Source: Diplonema japonicum (Eukaryota > Euglenozoa > Diplonemea > Diplonemida > Diplonemidae). From it: a stretch of DNA of 64,000 nt. Position 1 is the first letter of the stretch. Each line of letters begins with the position of its first letter. The stretch lies in contig OZ025652.1 of NCBI GenBank assembly GCA_964019335.1, positions 372,001-436,000 on the forward strand. The letters are read 5' to 3'. Of this stretch, positions 30,515 through 41,458 are shown piece by piece. The translations under genes were made by a program, and so were the position numbers. Below the pieces are notes generated by a model. It saw only the letters and a list, made by a program, of their open reading frames with translations, was not told the origin of the DNA and searched no databases.

Positions 30515-31132
30515 TCACTTTTCTGCATCTTGAGGTGCGGGATCAGGGTCAGGGTCAGGGTCAGGGTCATCCATGTCGAACATATCCATGTCGCCGACTA
30601 GTTTCTCTGCTTTGAGCTGATCGTCGTAGTCATCAAGAGCATCTTCGAAGTCAAAGGACACAACGCATGTTGCGAGTGCGAGCAGCATGCCCATCACAGC
30701 GAAGGAAAGCTTTGCCCTGTTCTGTGCCACACCGCTGGCGCAGTCGGCGGAGTTGCTGGATTGCGAGAACGATTGGTGGGGAGAACAGACAGCCTCGGCG
30801 GTCTCTTCCTTGTTCACAGTCACGAAGAGGAAGAGCGTCACTGTGGAAAGAACCCATAGCTGGAAGATGAAGTACAACCTAGTCAGCATCTCGTGCTTTG
30901 TTATTCCCGCGATCAGCCCGACCACTCCAGAGGCTGTTCCCACCGTTCCACTGAAAATGTCTGTCACCTTAACCCGCTCATTGTCCTTCTTCGTGGCCGC
31001 CGACAAGTACAACACGGCGCACGACATCATGATCTGCACTGTTGCCAGGACGGCCTGCGCCTTCCCCAGTTGCATCACCTTCGCTTCGACGTTCTGGTCG
31101 TCATCTTCATCTTCTTGAGGCGACTCGCTCAT
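30515..31132 (-). CDS. four-transmembrane protein of unknown function
   Basis: A 205-aa intronless protein. An acidic N-terminus (MSESPQEDEDDDQ) precedes four hydrophobic segments: AVLATVQIMMSCAVLYLSAA, IFSGTVGTASGVVGLIAGIT, LYFIFQLWVLSTVTLFLFV and LSFAVMGMLLALATCVVSF, with a Cys-containing loop between the third and fourth. The C-terminus is acidic and ends with DPDPDPDPDPAP, encoded by a GGGTCA hexamer repeat on the plus strand (30540-30570). The topology is like MARVEL or tetraspan vesicle proteins but I see no family signature. The frame is open upstream to about 31495 but without an ATG, so the start at 31132 is preferred; that stretch is probably 5' UTR. Confidence 0.65.
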   Translation of the reverse strand: MSESPQEDEDDDQNVEAKVMQLGKAQAVLATVQIMMSCAVLYLSAATKKDNERVKVTDIFSGTVGTASGVVGLIAGITKHEMLTRLYFIFQLWVLSTVTLFLFVTVNKEETAEAVCSPHQSFSQSSNSADCASGVAQNRAKLSFAVMGMLLALATCVVSFDFEDALDDYDDQLKAEKLVGDMDMFDMDDPDPDPDPDPAPQDAEK

Positions 31133-31624
31133 GTAAGGACGGAACTCCCGTTTTCTTTTTCTTTTTCTTTTTCTTTTTTTTTTTCCAGAAGGGAAAAGGA
31201 GAAAAAAGTCAGGGCAGGACGAAGGATTTTGAAGATGTACACTCGCAGACAGCTCAGGGGGGAACGTGGTGCAACCGTGTCCAGTACATCTCAAAACATG
31301 TGGGAGTCGAGGGGAGGAGGCGGACAGAGCAGCAGACGTCCGTTTGTGAAGTTTTAAATTATTTTTTTGAGGGCGGCAGGAAAAAAAAAATCGAAAAAAA
31401 AGGCAGCACGGGGAAAAAAAAGAAGAAGAAGAAGAAAAAAAAAAAGTGTGGGACAGAAGGAAGAAAAGAACAAAAAAAAATATGAAACACAACAATCTCC
31501 TTTTTTTTTTTTTTCCTCCTTTTCTTATTAAGAATACGAAAACAAAGGGGAGGGAAAGGGCGGGGGGGGGGGGGGGGGGGAATTGTACGAATCACTTCCC
31601 CCCCCCCCTTTTTTTTCAATTATT
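31133..31624. other. intergenic spacer
   Basis: 31190-31350 is of normal complexity (likely 5' leader of the four-TM gene); the rest is A runs and a G run at 31562-31580. Confidence 0.4.
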
Positions 31625-32452
31625 TCACACGGTAATGTTATAAGAAGGCGTGAGAATGTCGTACACCGAAAAGGACCGCCCCCAGAACTGCTCGATATAG
31701 TCAGTCTGCATGCGCACGCCCACCTTATGTGGAACGTAGGGGGGGTCGTATGGTGTGTACATCACATCCACGTGCTCCCGAACAACAGATATCTGTGATG
31801 GTTTAAACCCACGAGCAGTCACCTGCTCTATAGCAAAGGGCCGGTTCATGATACACATATTCTCGTGGACCCCCATGTAGATGAGGTTGGTGATGTTCTT
31901 AGCAACCAGAATGTTCCAAAGCTCCTGCTGCGCGGGTCCGTCCTCAGCGGTAATTAGGAAATCCTTATCGCCATCGATTGTAAGAGTTGAAATCTGCCTC
32001 TTCCATGGACTTCCCTGTGGAGCAGGTACGTCGCAGCCTCCATCAGTAGTGGCATTGATTGGAAACGGTGGAACCTCTTTAAACACAGGTTCAGGTACTG
32101 TAACGTTAGGAAGTGCTAGTGTCCTCTCCCTTACCTTTGTGTTGTTGTAGAATCCTGTGACCTGTGAAGGTGCCCAAATCACTTGGTAGCCATAGTTTCT
32201 CATTAAACCTACTGTTTTATTCATGGGTCCGGCAAGGGCTGCAACTCTGCTTGTGGCCGATGGGCACCAATGTTGGTTCCACATATCGACGATGATAACT
32301 GCGTGCTGGGCTGGGTTGATATTCTCCACCTCCTGCTGGTACATCCACTCCTCCCTGCCAGTTCGTGAAATCGTTTTCTTTCTATAGTTTATCTTCAAAC
32401 CGTTTGTCACGGACAGCATGCAACACAACGCTAACAAACTGGTTTTAAACAT
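31625..32452 (-). CDS. secreted isochorismatase-like cysteine hydrolase
   Basis: A 275-aa intronless protein with a signal peptide (MFKTSLLALCCMLSVTNG). The isochorismatase-like fold is marked by strand 1 plus the catalytic Asp (HAVIIVDMWNQHWC), a helix with YGYQVIWAPSQVTG and the nucleophile Cys in NLIYMGVHENMCIMNRPFA. Several N-glycosylation sequons (NKT, NNT, NVT, NAT, NIT) agree with secretion. The family includes nicotinamidases, ureidoacrylate and N-carbamoyl hydrolases and isochorismatases; substrate cannot be read from sequence. The Trp/His-rich metal region (DMWNQHWC) is seen in a secreted eukaryotic subgroup. PhzD is a member of the same fold but lacks the Cys and a signal peptide, so a link to the PhzE-like gene is not supported. 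Confidence 0.75.
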   Translation of the reverse strand: MFKTSLLALCCMLSVTNGLKINYRKKTISRTGREEWMYQQEVENINPAQHAVIIVDMWNQHWCPSATSRVAALAGPMNKTVGLMRNYGYQVIWAPSQVTGFYNNTKVRERTLALPNVTVPEPVFKEVPPFPINATTDGGCDVPAPQGSPWKRQISTLTIDGDKDFLITAEDGPAQQELWNILVAKNITNLIYMGVHENMCIMNRPFAIEQVTARGFKPSQISVVREHVDVMYTPYDPPYVPHKVGVRMQTDYIEQFWGRSFSVYDILTPSYNITV

Positions 32453-34063
32453 TTTTTTTTTTTTGTTTCTTTTTTTTTTTTTTTTTCTCTTTCTCTTCAC
32501 GTGTACTCGCCTTTTATTTATTTATTATTATTTTTTTTTTTCCCCTTTCTCTCTCCCGGAGCGAGTTTGAATTTAAAAAAAAAAACCGAAAAATAAAAAA
32601 ACCAAGAGGGAAAGGGTGAGAGGGGGGGAACAGGTCAACAAAGATGGGGAGGGGAGAAAAAAAAAAACCAAAGAAAAAAGAGTCTGGATTTTGGTGTGGC
32701 GATGTGCATTTTTTTTTTTCTTCTTTTTTTTGTGGATAAACAGAAAAAGTATTTAAAAAAAAAAGAAAATAAAGCGGTTGAACGTTAACCAAGAACCGAG
32801 GAAGGGGGGAGGGGAGGGGGGTGACGGAAGAAAGGTGAAAAAAAGGGACCAGAAAAAAAAGGGAAGGGAAAAAAGAAAAAAAAAAGAAAAAAAACATGAA
32901 AAGTGAACAACAAAAAAAAAAAAAAAAAAGGATAGCAGGTTTGTAGGGGAGAGACAAAAGGGAACAATAAAACAAGGGGTCATTGAGGCACCTCTATAAA
33001 AAAACTGAAGAAGAGAAGACCGGAGGGGAAGATCCTCTTGTTTACTTTCTTTTTCCCCTTTCTAACGGGAACTGGGGTGGGGCATCTCCTGTCCTTCCCC
33101 TTGCGTACATGAACAGTGAAGGAGAAACAAAAAAAAAAAAAAAAAAAAAAAAAAAAGGTACAAAAAAAAGAACACTTACAGTCACCCTCAAAAAGAGAAA
33201 AAAGAGGAAAACTGAGGGAAGAGTAACGTGGAAGAGGGACAATGGAAAAGGGGGGGAAATGGGGGGAACATACAGGGAGATCTTACGTGGAATGATGGAG
33301 GGGAAGAAAATAAAATAAAATAAAAAATGGAGTGAGGGGGGGTTAAAGATGCAATACAAAGGACTTCAAACTATAAGTTTTTTTTTTTAAATTTTTTTTT
33401 AGAAAGAAAGAAGCGGGTAAGGGCACTCGCACGGAGCAAAAAGAGGGGGGAAAGCACCAGGAAAAAGGGAAGGGGCTCCAGGTTTCCAAGGGGGGAGGGG
33501 GGGTTACAAAGTATGAAAAAGAAAATAAAGACAAGTAACCCCTTTCAAAAAAAGAAAAGCCCAGTTCTTTTTCTTTCTAAAAAAAAAAAGAGGAGAGGGG
33601 GGGGATGATGCACGCAACCATTATAGAGGGGCCCCTATATTTATTCGGAGTAAAAAGCAATACCTGCTTTTTTTTTAAATTTTTTTAAATTTTTTTAAAT
33701 CTTTTACTTATTCTCTCTTCAGATCTTTCTTCTTTTTTTTTTTATTCCGCTGTTGTCTCTCCCCTATTTTTTTTTCTTCTTCTTTCGCCAAATCTTTTCT
33801 TTTTCTATTTTTTTTCACTTTCATTTTCTTTTTTTCCAAACCTTTTTTTTTATCTCTCTCTCTCTTCATTTTTTTTTTTCCCTCCTTTCCTTTCCAGCCC
33901 ATTTTTTTTTCACCTGGTTAAAAAAAAAAAAAAAACAAAAAAAAAAACAAAAAAAAAAAAACTCAATTCTCTTCCAAGGGGAGGGGTGAGAAAAAAAAAG
34001 GTACACTTAAAAAAAAAAGGGGGGGGTTTTTTTTTTCCTCATTTTTTTTTCCACCTGTCAACT
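32453..34063. other. long low-complexity intergenic region
   Basis: 1.6 kb of T/A runs, pyrimidine tracts and Lys/Glu-like pseudo-coding repeats. A short piece (32985-33120) is more complex but has no supported gene. Confidence 0.5.
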
Positions 34064-37000
34064 CTACCTTACACGGTAAGCAGCACGTCCGAGCTGTAAA
34101 AATTTTTTTTTTTCAATTTTTTTTTTTTTTTCCCCATATAAAACACATACCTTTGCATCCCTGTGCCTAACTGCAATAACAACCATCTGCTCTAGGTATT
34201 CAGTGTTCGCGAGGATTTCATCGTCTGTTTCGAGAGATTCCTTGATGTCATTGGACATCAAGTCGTAACAGATAATCATAGTCTTAATAGCATGCAGAAT
34301 TGTTGATTTGTGGTGGTCAGGGATGTGGTGCATGGCCTTGTCAAGGCCCTTCCACCTTTCACCAGACACCTGGTTGAACTTAGTCACGTCAATAATCACC
34401 CTCTTGATGCTCATGTGTGCCTCCAGGAAAATCTTCGTGACAGGGAGCTGCTTTGATGTCTGATCCCTGATCTTCTGGATCAGTGTGTAGTCGAGGTGGT
34501 AGTTCAAACACTTCGCCTTCAACATTGCCATCACGTCCTCAACCATCTCTGTCTTTGCCTTCTCCACCTTCTCCTCTTCGCCCTTCAGCTTCTTTTCAAG
34601 CTTCGCTTCGAGATCAACAAGCTCATCAGCGGCCTTCTGCTTCCTGTAGAAATGTTTTTTTTTTTTTTTCTCTTTTCGTTGTGTACCTCTCCTCTGCCTT
34701 TGCTTTGGCTTCTCTTGCCTTCTCGATCTCTTTCCTCTTGTTGTCCAACACCTTCAGCCTCTCCAGGACGATCTTCTTAGCCTCGTACTGCTCGGAAAGG
34801 TCCCTGTTCTTCTCCTCCTCCAAAGCGATTTTCCGCTTCAGCTTTTCCTTGCTCTCCTGCTTGTAGTACGCGTAGAGCTTGTCGTAGTAGCGCGCCATCA
34901 GCACCTGGTCGGTCTTCCCACCGAAGATGTCGCAGATCTGTGGGGTTGAAGTTGTAAAGAAACGTTATGAGCGCATACCACGCCACGCCTGTTCTTTCTG
35001 ATCTGCATCTGTGTGTGAAGGCGGAGCTTGCGGTAGTAGCACATCATGGACCCCCTGTTCGATGTCCCGAACAGGATCTCGGCGGACTTCAACTTCCTGG
35101 CCATCTTCAGCCTGTACAGCCTGTACGAGCGCAGTTTGAAGTAGTAGTGCTGCATGACCCCCTTGTTTGTCACTCTCGCCAGGTTGTCGGCAACGACCTG
35201 CCTCTTCTTTCTGCGCACAAGCACGTCGAGGTACTTCCTCCACTTCTTCCACGTCAGCCTGCGGAGCCCGTCGTGCGAGTGCGCCGCGATGACCTCCGCC
35301 ATCTCCAGCGTGGTCTGTTCCCTCTTCTTCACCATCGCGTGGCACTTCATTTTCTTCCAGTACAGCAGCTGCAACGCCCTGTTATTGCTGACAAGCACAC
35401 CCCTGGCCATCGCCTTCTTTCTTCTGATGTCCTTGTTCTGCAGGAGGTATCTTTCAAGCTTCTGGAAGCACAAGAACATCTGCCCCTTGCTCGTGCTTGC
35501 CAGCAGCATCTCGGCGATTTTCTCCCTGCGTTTCTTCTGCCTGTTAACCGACAGCCACCTGTGCCATTTATGCAGGTACGCCCTTGTCAGCCCCCAGGCA
35601 CATGTGCTCTCGAGCGCAGAGGACAGCTCGTTCTTTCTGCGCGTGTCGATCGACTGTAGGGAGGGGAGGTTGTGCTGTTTCGGAAATGCATACCTCAAGC
35701 TTCATGATGAGCTCCTTCCACTTGGCGATCTCGACAAGGTCCTGGTTGATGATGCTCTCCATCCCGTCGATGGTCTGCTGCACTGCGTCCTCCATCTTGT
35801 TGACGGCGGAGTACCAGATCCTGTTCTTGCCGTTGGCGGCGAGCGACCAGAGCTTCACAGCTGCGGGGGTGGGGTACGGGGTACAGCAAAGCACATACCG
35901 TCGATGGTGCAGAAGGATCTGAGGCAGATGATGGGGGGACCCTCGTGGTCCTTGAGGGTCATGACGTGCTTGAAGTCCTGTGGTGGGTGTGGTGGTGTTG
36001 GGAAGTGTCATACATTCTCGGGGATGGACTCCCACACGTGCATGATACCGTTGGCGTCAGCGGACCAGAACCTGTGTGCCACGGGGTCGCCGATCAGGGC
36101 GGTGACTGCGGAGCTGTGGGCGAGGTTTGAGTTGATGCCCAGCTCCCAGATGCATTCACCGTGCTCCATGTTCCAGGCCTTGATGGTGCAGTCCTTGGAG
36201 GCGGAGAACAGGTAGCCGTCTTGCACGAGCAGCGCGTTGATGGCGTCGGTGTGGCCGACGAATTCACGGATTTCCTGCGAGGCACCTGCCTCGGTGTCAA
36301 GGCACCTGATGATCTTGTCGTCGCCAGCGCAGAAGAGGTTGTACCCGTAGCACGCGATGCAGCGGATCATTTCGGGCGAATTTCTAAGCGACTGCATGAG
36401 AGCAAAGGAGTTGTGTTCCGTGTCCCATTTGACGATGGAGCCGTCTGTCGAGGCGGAGAACACCTTACCATCGAAGGTGCTGGTGAAGCACGACACAGAG
36501 CCTTGGTGGTGGGTTGCCTCGGAGACAAGGATGTAGACAAGATGGTCGTAGATGCGAACGGTACCATCGTTCAGACCAACCCACATGTGGCTTTCGGTGG
36601 CGAAGAGCGAGTCAACGTAGAGGCCGCCCGACTCTGCAAGGTGGTGCACGATCTTTCCTGTCATCCCGTTGCGTACGGAGATGGTCCCGTCGTTGTCACC
36701 CGTCCAGACAGTGGCGCCGCCCTGGGTCAGCTCAAGGCATCTGATGCTGCCACTGAATTCATGGATCACCCTGATGGGGTCGAAATCCCTTTCTACCTTC
36801 TTCTTAGGGACAGCCCTTGGGGGTGTTAACAATGGTTTGTCTGTGATCTTCAGAGCCTCGTCCTCCTGAAGCTTGTGGTAGTCTCCAAGTTTGTACCTCT
36901 GCCCTTGAGACACAGCAGCCATGAACTTCTTTTCAAGCTTCATTCTCTGTACTCTCTTCATGTTTTCGTTCATCTCCCTCTCCCTATGCCCTGGCAGATT

Positions 37001-37084
37001 GAAGAGCCTGTCATGCATAGTCGTCCTGCTGCTTTCCCTCCCCGGGGATATGTCATGATCGCGGGGCACCTCTCCTTCACTCAT
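34064..37084 (-). CDS. WD40 propeller protein with Sfi1-like helical repeats and coiled coil
   Basis: A 921-aa protein from seven exons (37084-36014, 35977-35899, 35860-35694, 35653-34979, 34937-34687, 34643-34151, 34093-34064); the six introns are 36-57 nt. Residues about 105-400 form a seven-bladed WD40 propeller (blades at SGSIRCLELTQGG, DSLFATESHMWVG, GSVSCFTSTFDGKVF, EMIRCIACYGYNLF, GHTDAINALLVQDGYLF, SSAVTALIGDPVAH and HEGPPIICLRSF). A central helical region about 455-670 has repeats of the form G-x-M/L-x-x-x-Y/F-x-K-L-x-x-Y (QMFLCFQKLERYLL, ALQLLYWKKMKCH, GLRRLTWKKWRKYL, VMQHYYFKLRSYRL, SMMCYYRKLRLHTQ), like Sfi1/centrin-binding repeats. A coiled coil and a compact helical C-terminus follow. 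Such proteins are common in flagellar and basal body cytoskeleton; the exact role is inference. No orthologue named. Confidence 0.75.
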
Positions 37085-38512
37085 TGCTTACTTTAATGTA
37101 ATTCCTATGTGGGGGGGAAGGTGTGGGTTCTTAAGCAAAAAAGAGAGAATGAGAAAAAAGCATTTTTTAAAATAGAGGGGGGGGGGTGGAAAGAGGGGTT
37201 TGTTTTTTTGTTTTTTTAAAGTTTCTTTTTTTTTTTTTCCTCTTTTCGGTTTGTATCACACTTCGTAGAAATTTTGAAGGAAAAATAAATGGAGGGGGGG
37301 AAAAAAAGGCAAGAAAGAAAGAAAGAAAAAAAGAAAAAAAAATAGATACAATATGACCAGTGCTTGCGAGGGGGGGAGGGGAGGGGGTGTGTGTTTTTTT
37401 TTTTACCCTCCCCTTTCTTTTTATGCTATAACACAGACACCCCTATACGAAGGAGCATCTATAGTATTTACATAAAAAAAGAAGAAAAATAAACAGAGAG
37501 AAAGGAGGCCAGTGTTGGTGGCGCTCTGCAAAAGTACTGTCTACTTGATTACACCCCCCCACCCTAAGAATATACCTCCCTCTCTTTTCTTCTTTTCTTT
37601 TTCACCAATTACCTAATTTCCTTAATATTTTAAGGAAACGGTATAACTTTCTCTGGTCGGGAATTGTTTTTTTTTTTGTGGTTTTTTTTTTTTTTTCGAA
37701 CTTAACTCTTAAAAGAGGGGGACACTTTTATTTCTTTTTTGCTGAAAAAGAAACGGAGGGGGGGAGGGGAAATGGCCGTAACAAGGGATGAAAGGGAGTG
37801 GGGGAAGGATAAAAGAGGGATATAAAAAAAAAAAAGAAATATACATGCGGTATGCTATTTCTCCTTTTCTCTTTTTTTCTTTTTAAAAATTGTTTTTTTT
37901 TTTGTCAATAAAAAGGTATTTCCACCAACACGAGTTTCTAGCATATTTCTGTATTTTTTTGGTATTTTATTCTGAAAAGAGGCTGTTCCTTTCATTTTTT
38001 CTTTTTTAACTGCGTGTGCCACCACATAAGAATAATTTTTTTTTAAAGAAAACCCAATACCATTCATCCCCTTTTGTTTCTTCATTTTTGAAACATAAAA
38101 GGGGAAAGGTAAAAAGAAGAAAAAAAAGTAGGCAAAATAAAATAAAATAAAATAAAGTAAACCCAGGTGAATTCTCAATTGAGAAAGAAGAAAAAGAAGG
38201 AAACAAAAAAGCTTTAAAAAAAACTAGAAACTTCTTCTTGCACTTTTTCTTTTCTTTTTCATTTATTTCCTCTCCCCTTTCTCAAATAAGTTTCACTACT
38301 TGTTTTCTTTTCAATAATCTCCAGCTTTTCCTCCCCCCATTCTCTCCCGCTACTTTCCTTTCATTCCCCTCCTTTGTTGGTGTTCTCCAGTCCTTTGACT
38401 GGGAAACAGACAGGGACTAAATAGGAAAGTTAAGGAGAAAAGAGAGAAAAAGTAACGTGGAAACAAGAAAAAGAAAAGATCAACCCCCTTTGCCCTTGGG
38501 GACTAATCATGC

Positions 38513-38546
<34 letters not shown>

Positions 38547-38601
38547 CAAAAATATTTTTTTTTTTTTTCGTCTTTTTTATTTTATTTTATTGTCGTCTCA
38601 C
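37085..38601. other. long intergenic region
   Basis: 1.5 kb of low-complexity sequence. 37509-37553 is more complex and shares CTACTTGATTACA with the repeat at 61.65 kb and CAGTGTTGGTG with 12.37 kb. No gene supported. Confidence 0.45.
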
Positions 38602-38623
38602 CTAGCTCTCGGACTTAGATTCG

Positions 38624-38654
<31 letters not shown>

Positions 38655-40341
38655 GGTGTTCCCTCCTCTCCAATAATAAATACCTTAAGCACAACCATAG
38701 CCTCCTTAATCTTGGCTTCCAGGACAGCAGGGGACTCCAGCAGGTTCAAGGTCTCGCTGACATCCATCTCCAGAAGCATACCTTATTTTTTGTTTTGTTT
38801 TTTTCCCCACTTCATTTTTCCATACCAGTGATCTTAGCAGAAAGCTCAGGGTGCGAGGAGTGGATCTTGTGGTAGAGCTGCTCGCCAAGGGCGTTCTTCT
38901 GGTCCTGAGGGGACATGGCGGCGAGCGCCTCAGCGGTGAGCACACCGCTTTCAGGGTCCTTCTGGTGGATGGTCTGTGTCTGGCGTTGGGGGGCACCGCC
39001 GCCCCTAGGCCCGCCTCGCCCACCCCTGGTGTACCCACCACGGGAAGACATTCCTCTTGAGGCGCCCTTGCCACCACGGCCTGAGAAGGGCATACCCTTG
39101 CCTCCGTAGTAGCCACCGACACCCCCGTAGTACATGGGGTTGTAGTACCCAGGGCTGGGCGGCATGAATGCGTGGGGGGGCATGGACCTTCTCTGTGCGT
39201 ACTGGAGCTCGAGCATGGACCTGCGGGCGTCCTTCCTCTGCGCCACGTTGACGTAGAGGGGCTTCGAGCCGAACATCTTGCCGTTCATCTCCAACAGGCC
39301 CTTCTGCGCCTGCTCGGCCTTCTTGTAGCACACGAAACCGAAGCCCTTTGTCTGCTTGTTGTTGAACTCCCTCATGATGACGCATGAGGTCACCTCGCCG
39401 AACGCCCCGAATAGCTTCTTCAGCTCCTCCTCGTTGATGTTCTCGTCGAGGTTCTTGACGTACAGGTTGTTGGCGGGGGGGAACTGGCGCCTCGCCTTCT
39501 CTGCGAGGAAGCGCTTCCTGATCTCGATGTCACGCTCGGCCCTCTTCATGGCACGCTGCACGTACAGCTTGTTGCCATTGACGGAGATGCCTTCGACCTC
39601 CTTCCCGTGGCATTCCTCGATCGCTTTGACAGCGTTCTCGTGGGTAGCGAAGTTCACAAACCCGAAGGACTTGTCGAGCCTGGGCTCCCTCTTGGTGCAT
39701 GCTGAGGTGACTTCACCGAACTTGCTGAACTTTTCCTTGAGTTCAGTGGCGTCGAGCTCAAGCATTTCCTTGATGTACACGTTGGTGAAGCGGGTCAAGA
39801 GACCGGACTGCCTTTGGGAGCGCTTGACAAATGGCCCGACGAAGACCTTCTGGTCCTGGAGCATCATGCCGTTCATCTCCTCGACAGCCTTCTTGGATGC
39901 ATCTTCGGTTTCGAAGTGGACGAACCCGTACCCCTTGGACTCTCCACTGTCAGAGAACACCACTTTGCACGACAGGATGTTCCCAAAGCTGGAGAAGGTG
40001 TCGTAAAGCGCCTTGTTGTCGATGGATGTGTGGAGGTTCTTCACGAAGACGTTGCCGACCCCGGAGCGTCTGGTGGCGGGGTCTCGCTGGGACCACATAA
40101 TTCTCATCGGCCTTTCATGGATGAGGATGTGGTTCTGGGTGTCGATGGCCCTCTCGGCATCAATGGGGTTCTGGAAGTTGACGTACGCGTAGCCCAGAGA
40201 CGCCCTAGTTAGCGAGTCCCTGCAAACCCTAATCGAGATGATAGGCCCCAGATCTTTGAAAACATCGAACAGCACTGCTTCGGTGACATCGCTGTGAATG
40301 TCACCGACATACAGCGAACCGCTTCCCGATAGGGACGACAT
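38602..40341 (-). CDS. PABPC1: polyadenylate-binding protein (cytoplasmic PABP)
   Basis: A 546-aa protein from exons 40341-38826, 38781-38684 and 38628-38602; introns are 44 and 55 nt. Four RRMs: about 9-85 (SLYVGDIHSDVTEAVLFDVF), 97-173 (NVFVKNLHTSIDNKALYDTF; GYGFVHFET), 187-263 (NVYIKEMLELDATELKEKF; FGFVNFAT) and 293-367 (NLYVKNLDENINEEELKKLF; GFGFVCYK). A Met/Gly/Arg-rich linker with RGG repeats follows. The C-terminal MLLE domain is completed by the second exon: [38 protein letters not shown], ending SHESKSES. MLLE binds PAM2 peptides; the RRMs bind poly(A) and eIF4G. It controls mRNA stability and translation in the cytoplasm. Strong C/G codon bias fits an abundant protein. Confidence 0.95.
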
Positions 40342-41458
40342 GTGAGAAGGTTTATAAAGGAGTTTTTCAATGAGGCAGGGTGGGGGAAAAAGTTGCGCGG
40401 GAAAGGGGTGGGGTGGGGGGGGCCCTATTTTTATTATTACTTTTTTTTTTCCTTTTTCTGCAACAGAAAAAAAAAAAAGAGGAGGCAATTCAAGGAAAGA
40501 ACGAGAGAAGGGGGAAAAAAAAAGTGCTACAAAAAACTACACAAATCCAAGAAGGTTCCCCCTTTTATTTCCTCCTCTCACAGCATAAGAACCCAAGGCA
40601 GCGACGAAACTCAGGGGTATTGTGAACACAGCCCTGAGTAATGCAAATTCGAAGTTAGGCAGTTGGTGCAAGTAAAACACTGTGCGTCTTTGATAGGAAA
40701 GAGTGTGGCAACACACAAGGTTTTCCACGATATCCGGCCCGGGATAGGTGTACAAAAGAAAAAAAAGAAATAACAGGAAAGAATTGAAGGAAATAGTGAA
40801 GGAGAAGGGAAAAAAAAAGAAGGAAAAAAAAAAAAAAAGATACGTAACAGATAGTACACTTTGAAATAATAAAAAACGGAAGGAGGGAGAAAAGGAAGAA
40901 AGAAAAAAAAAATTCTTTTCTCGATGCCACTCGGCTTTACTTTTTTCTTCTTCTTTTGCGCCCCTCTCCACCACCTTCCCTTACCTCATTTGTTTCTTGA
41001 CTTTACTTTTGCATTCCCCTCATTCTTAAGGAAAAAAGAAAGAAATACTTAAAAGAGGTACAATCACCCCCCTTTTTTTTCGTCCCTTCGCCCTCCCCCA
41101 CCCCTTTTTTCTCTTTCTTCCCCTCCTTTTTTTTTTCTCTCCCTTCTGCCTTCCTCTATTCGGAAGAAACAGGGGTATATAACAGAAAGACAATTGAGGA
41201 TAAAATTAAAAATAAATAAAAAAAAACCACAAGGCAAAAGACAGCACAGAAGAGAAAAAAAACAAGGTAACAAATATCTATTGTTCTGAATGGGGACAGA
41301 AAAGAAATATTAAAAAAAAATCAAGAGGGGGGGGTGTGTGTTGTGCGGGCGCCAGACTGCTAAACAAGGGACCACCAATATACGAAACTAATAGTTTTTT
41401 TTTGGGGGGGGGAAGAGAGCGGGAAAAAAAAAACTGAGCAGTTTTTTTTTTTTTTTTT
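40342..41458. other. intergenic region with a structured island
   Basis: Low complexity apart from 40585-40760, annotated separately. No protein gene supported. Confidence 0.45.
40600..40760 (-). ncRNA. possible structured RNA or small exon island
   Basis: An island of normal complexity inside homopolymer spacer. It contains a perfect 8-bp hairpin (ACTCAGGG at 40609-40616 with CCCTGAGT at 40632-40639, plus an inner GTG/CAC) and a second hairpin GTGTG-GCAA-CACAC (40703-40716). In the minus sense an AATTTG sits just before the first hairpin. These traits suit a small RNA gene, but I cannot match it to a known class. It could also be an exon: one minus-strand frame is open through the island without an ATG. 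Confidence 0.25.

Noticed and set aside
31625-32452. The isochorismatase-like gene as PhzD partner of the PhzE-like enzyme
   Set aside because: It has a signal peptide, glycosylation sites and a nucleophilic Cys, whereas PhzD is cytosolic and lacks the Cys; 15 kb and many unrelated genes lie between.
33708-33902. Small Lys/Glu-rich frame
   Set aside because: Pure low-complexity purine tract without normal amino acid composition.
34898-36035. Separate small genes at 34.1-36.0 kb
   Set aside because: Six introns join these frames to the WD40 exon into one 921-aa protein with all phases consistent.
40600-40760. U5 snRNA
   Set aside because: There is a TTTTACTT, an AATTTG and a terminal hairpin, but the stem that should enclose loop 1 does not pair well.
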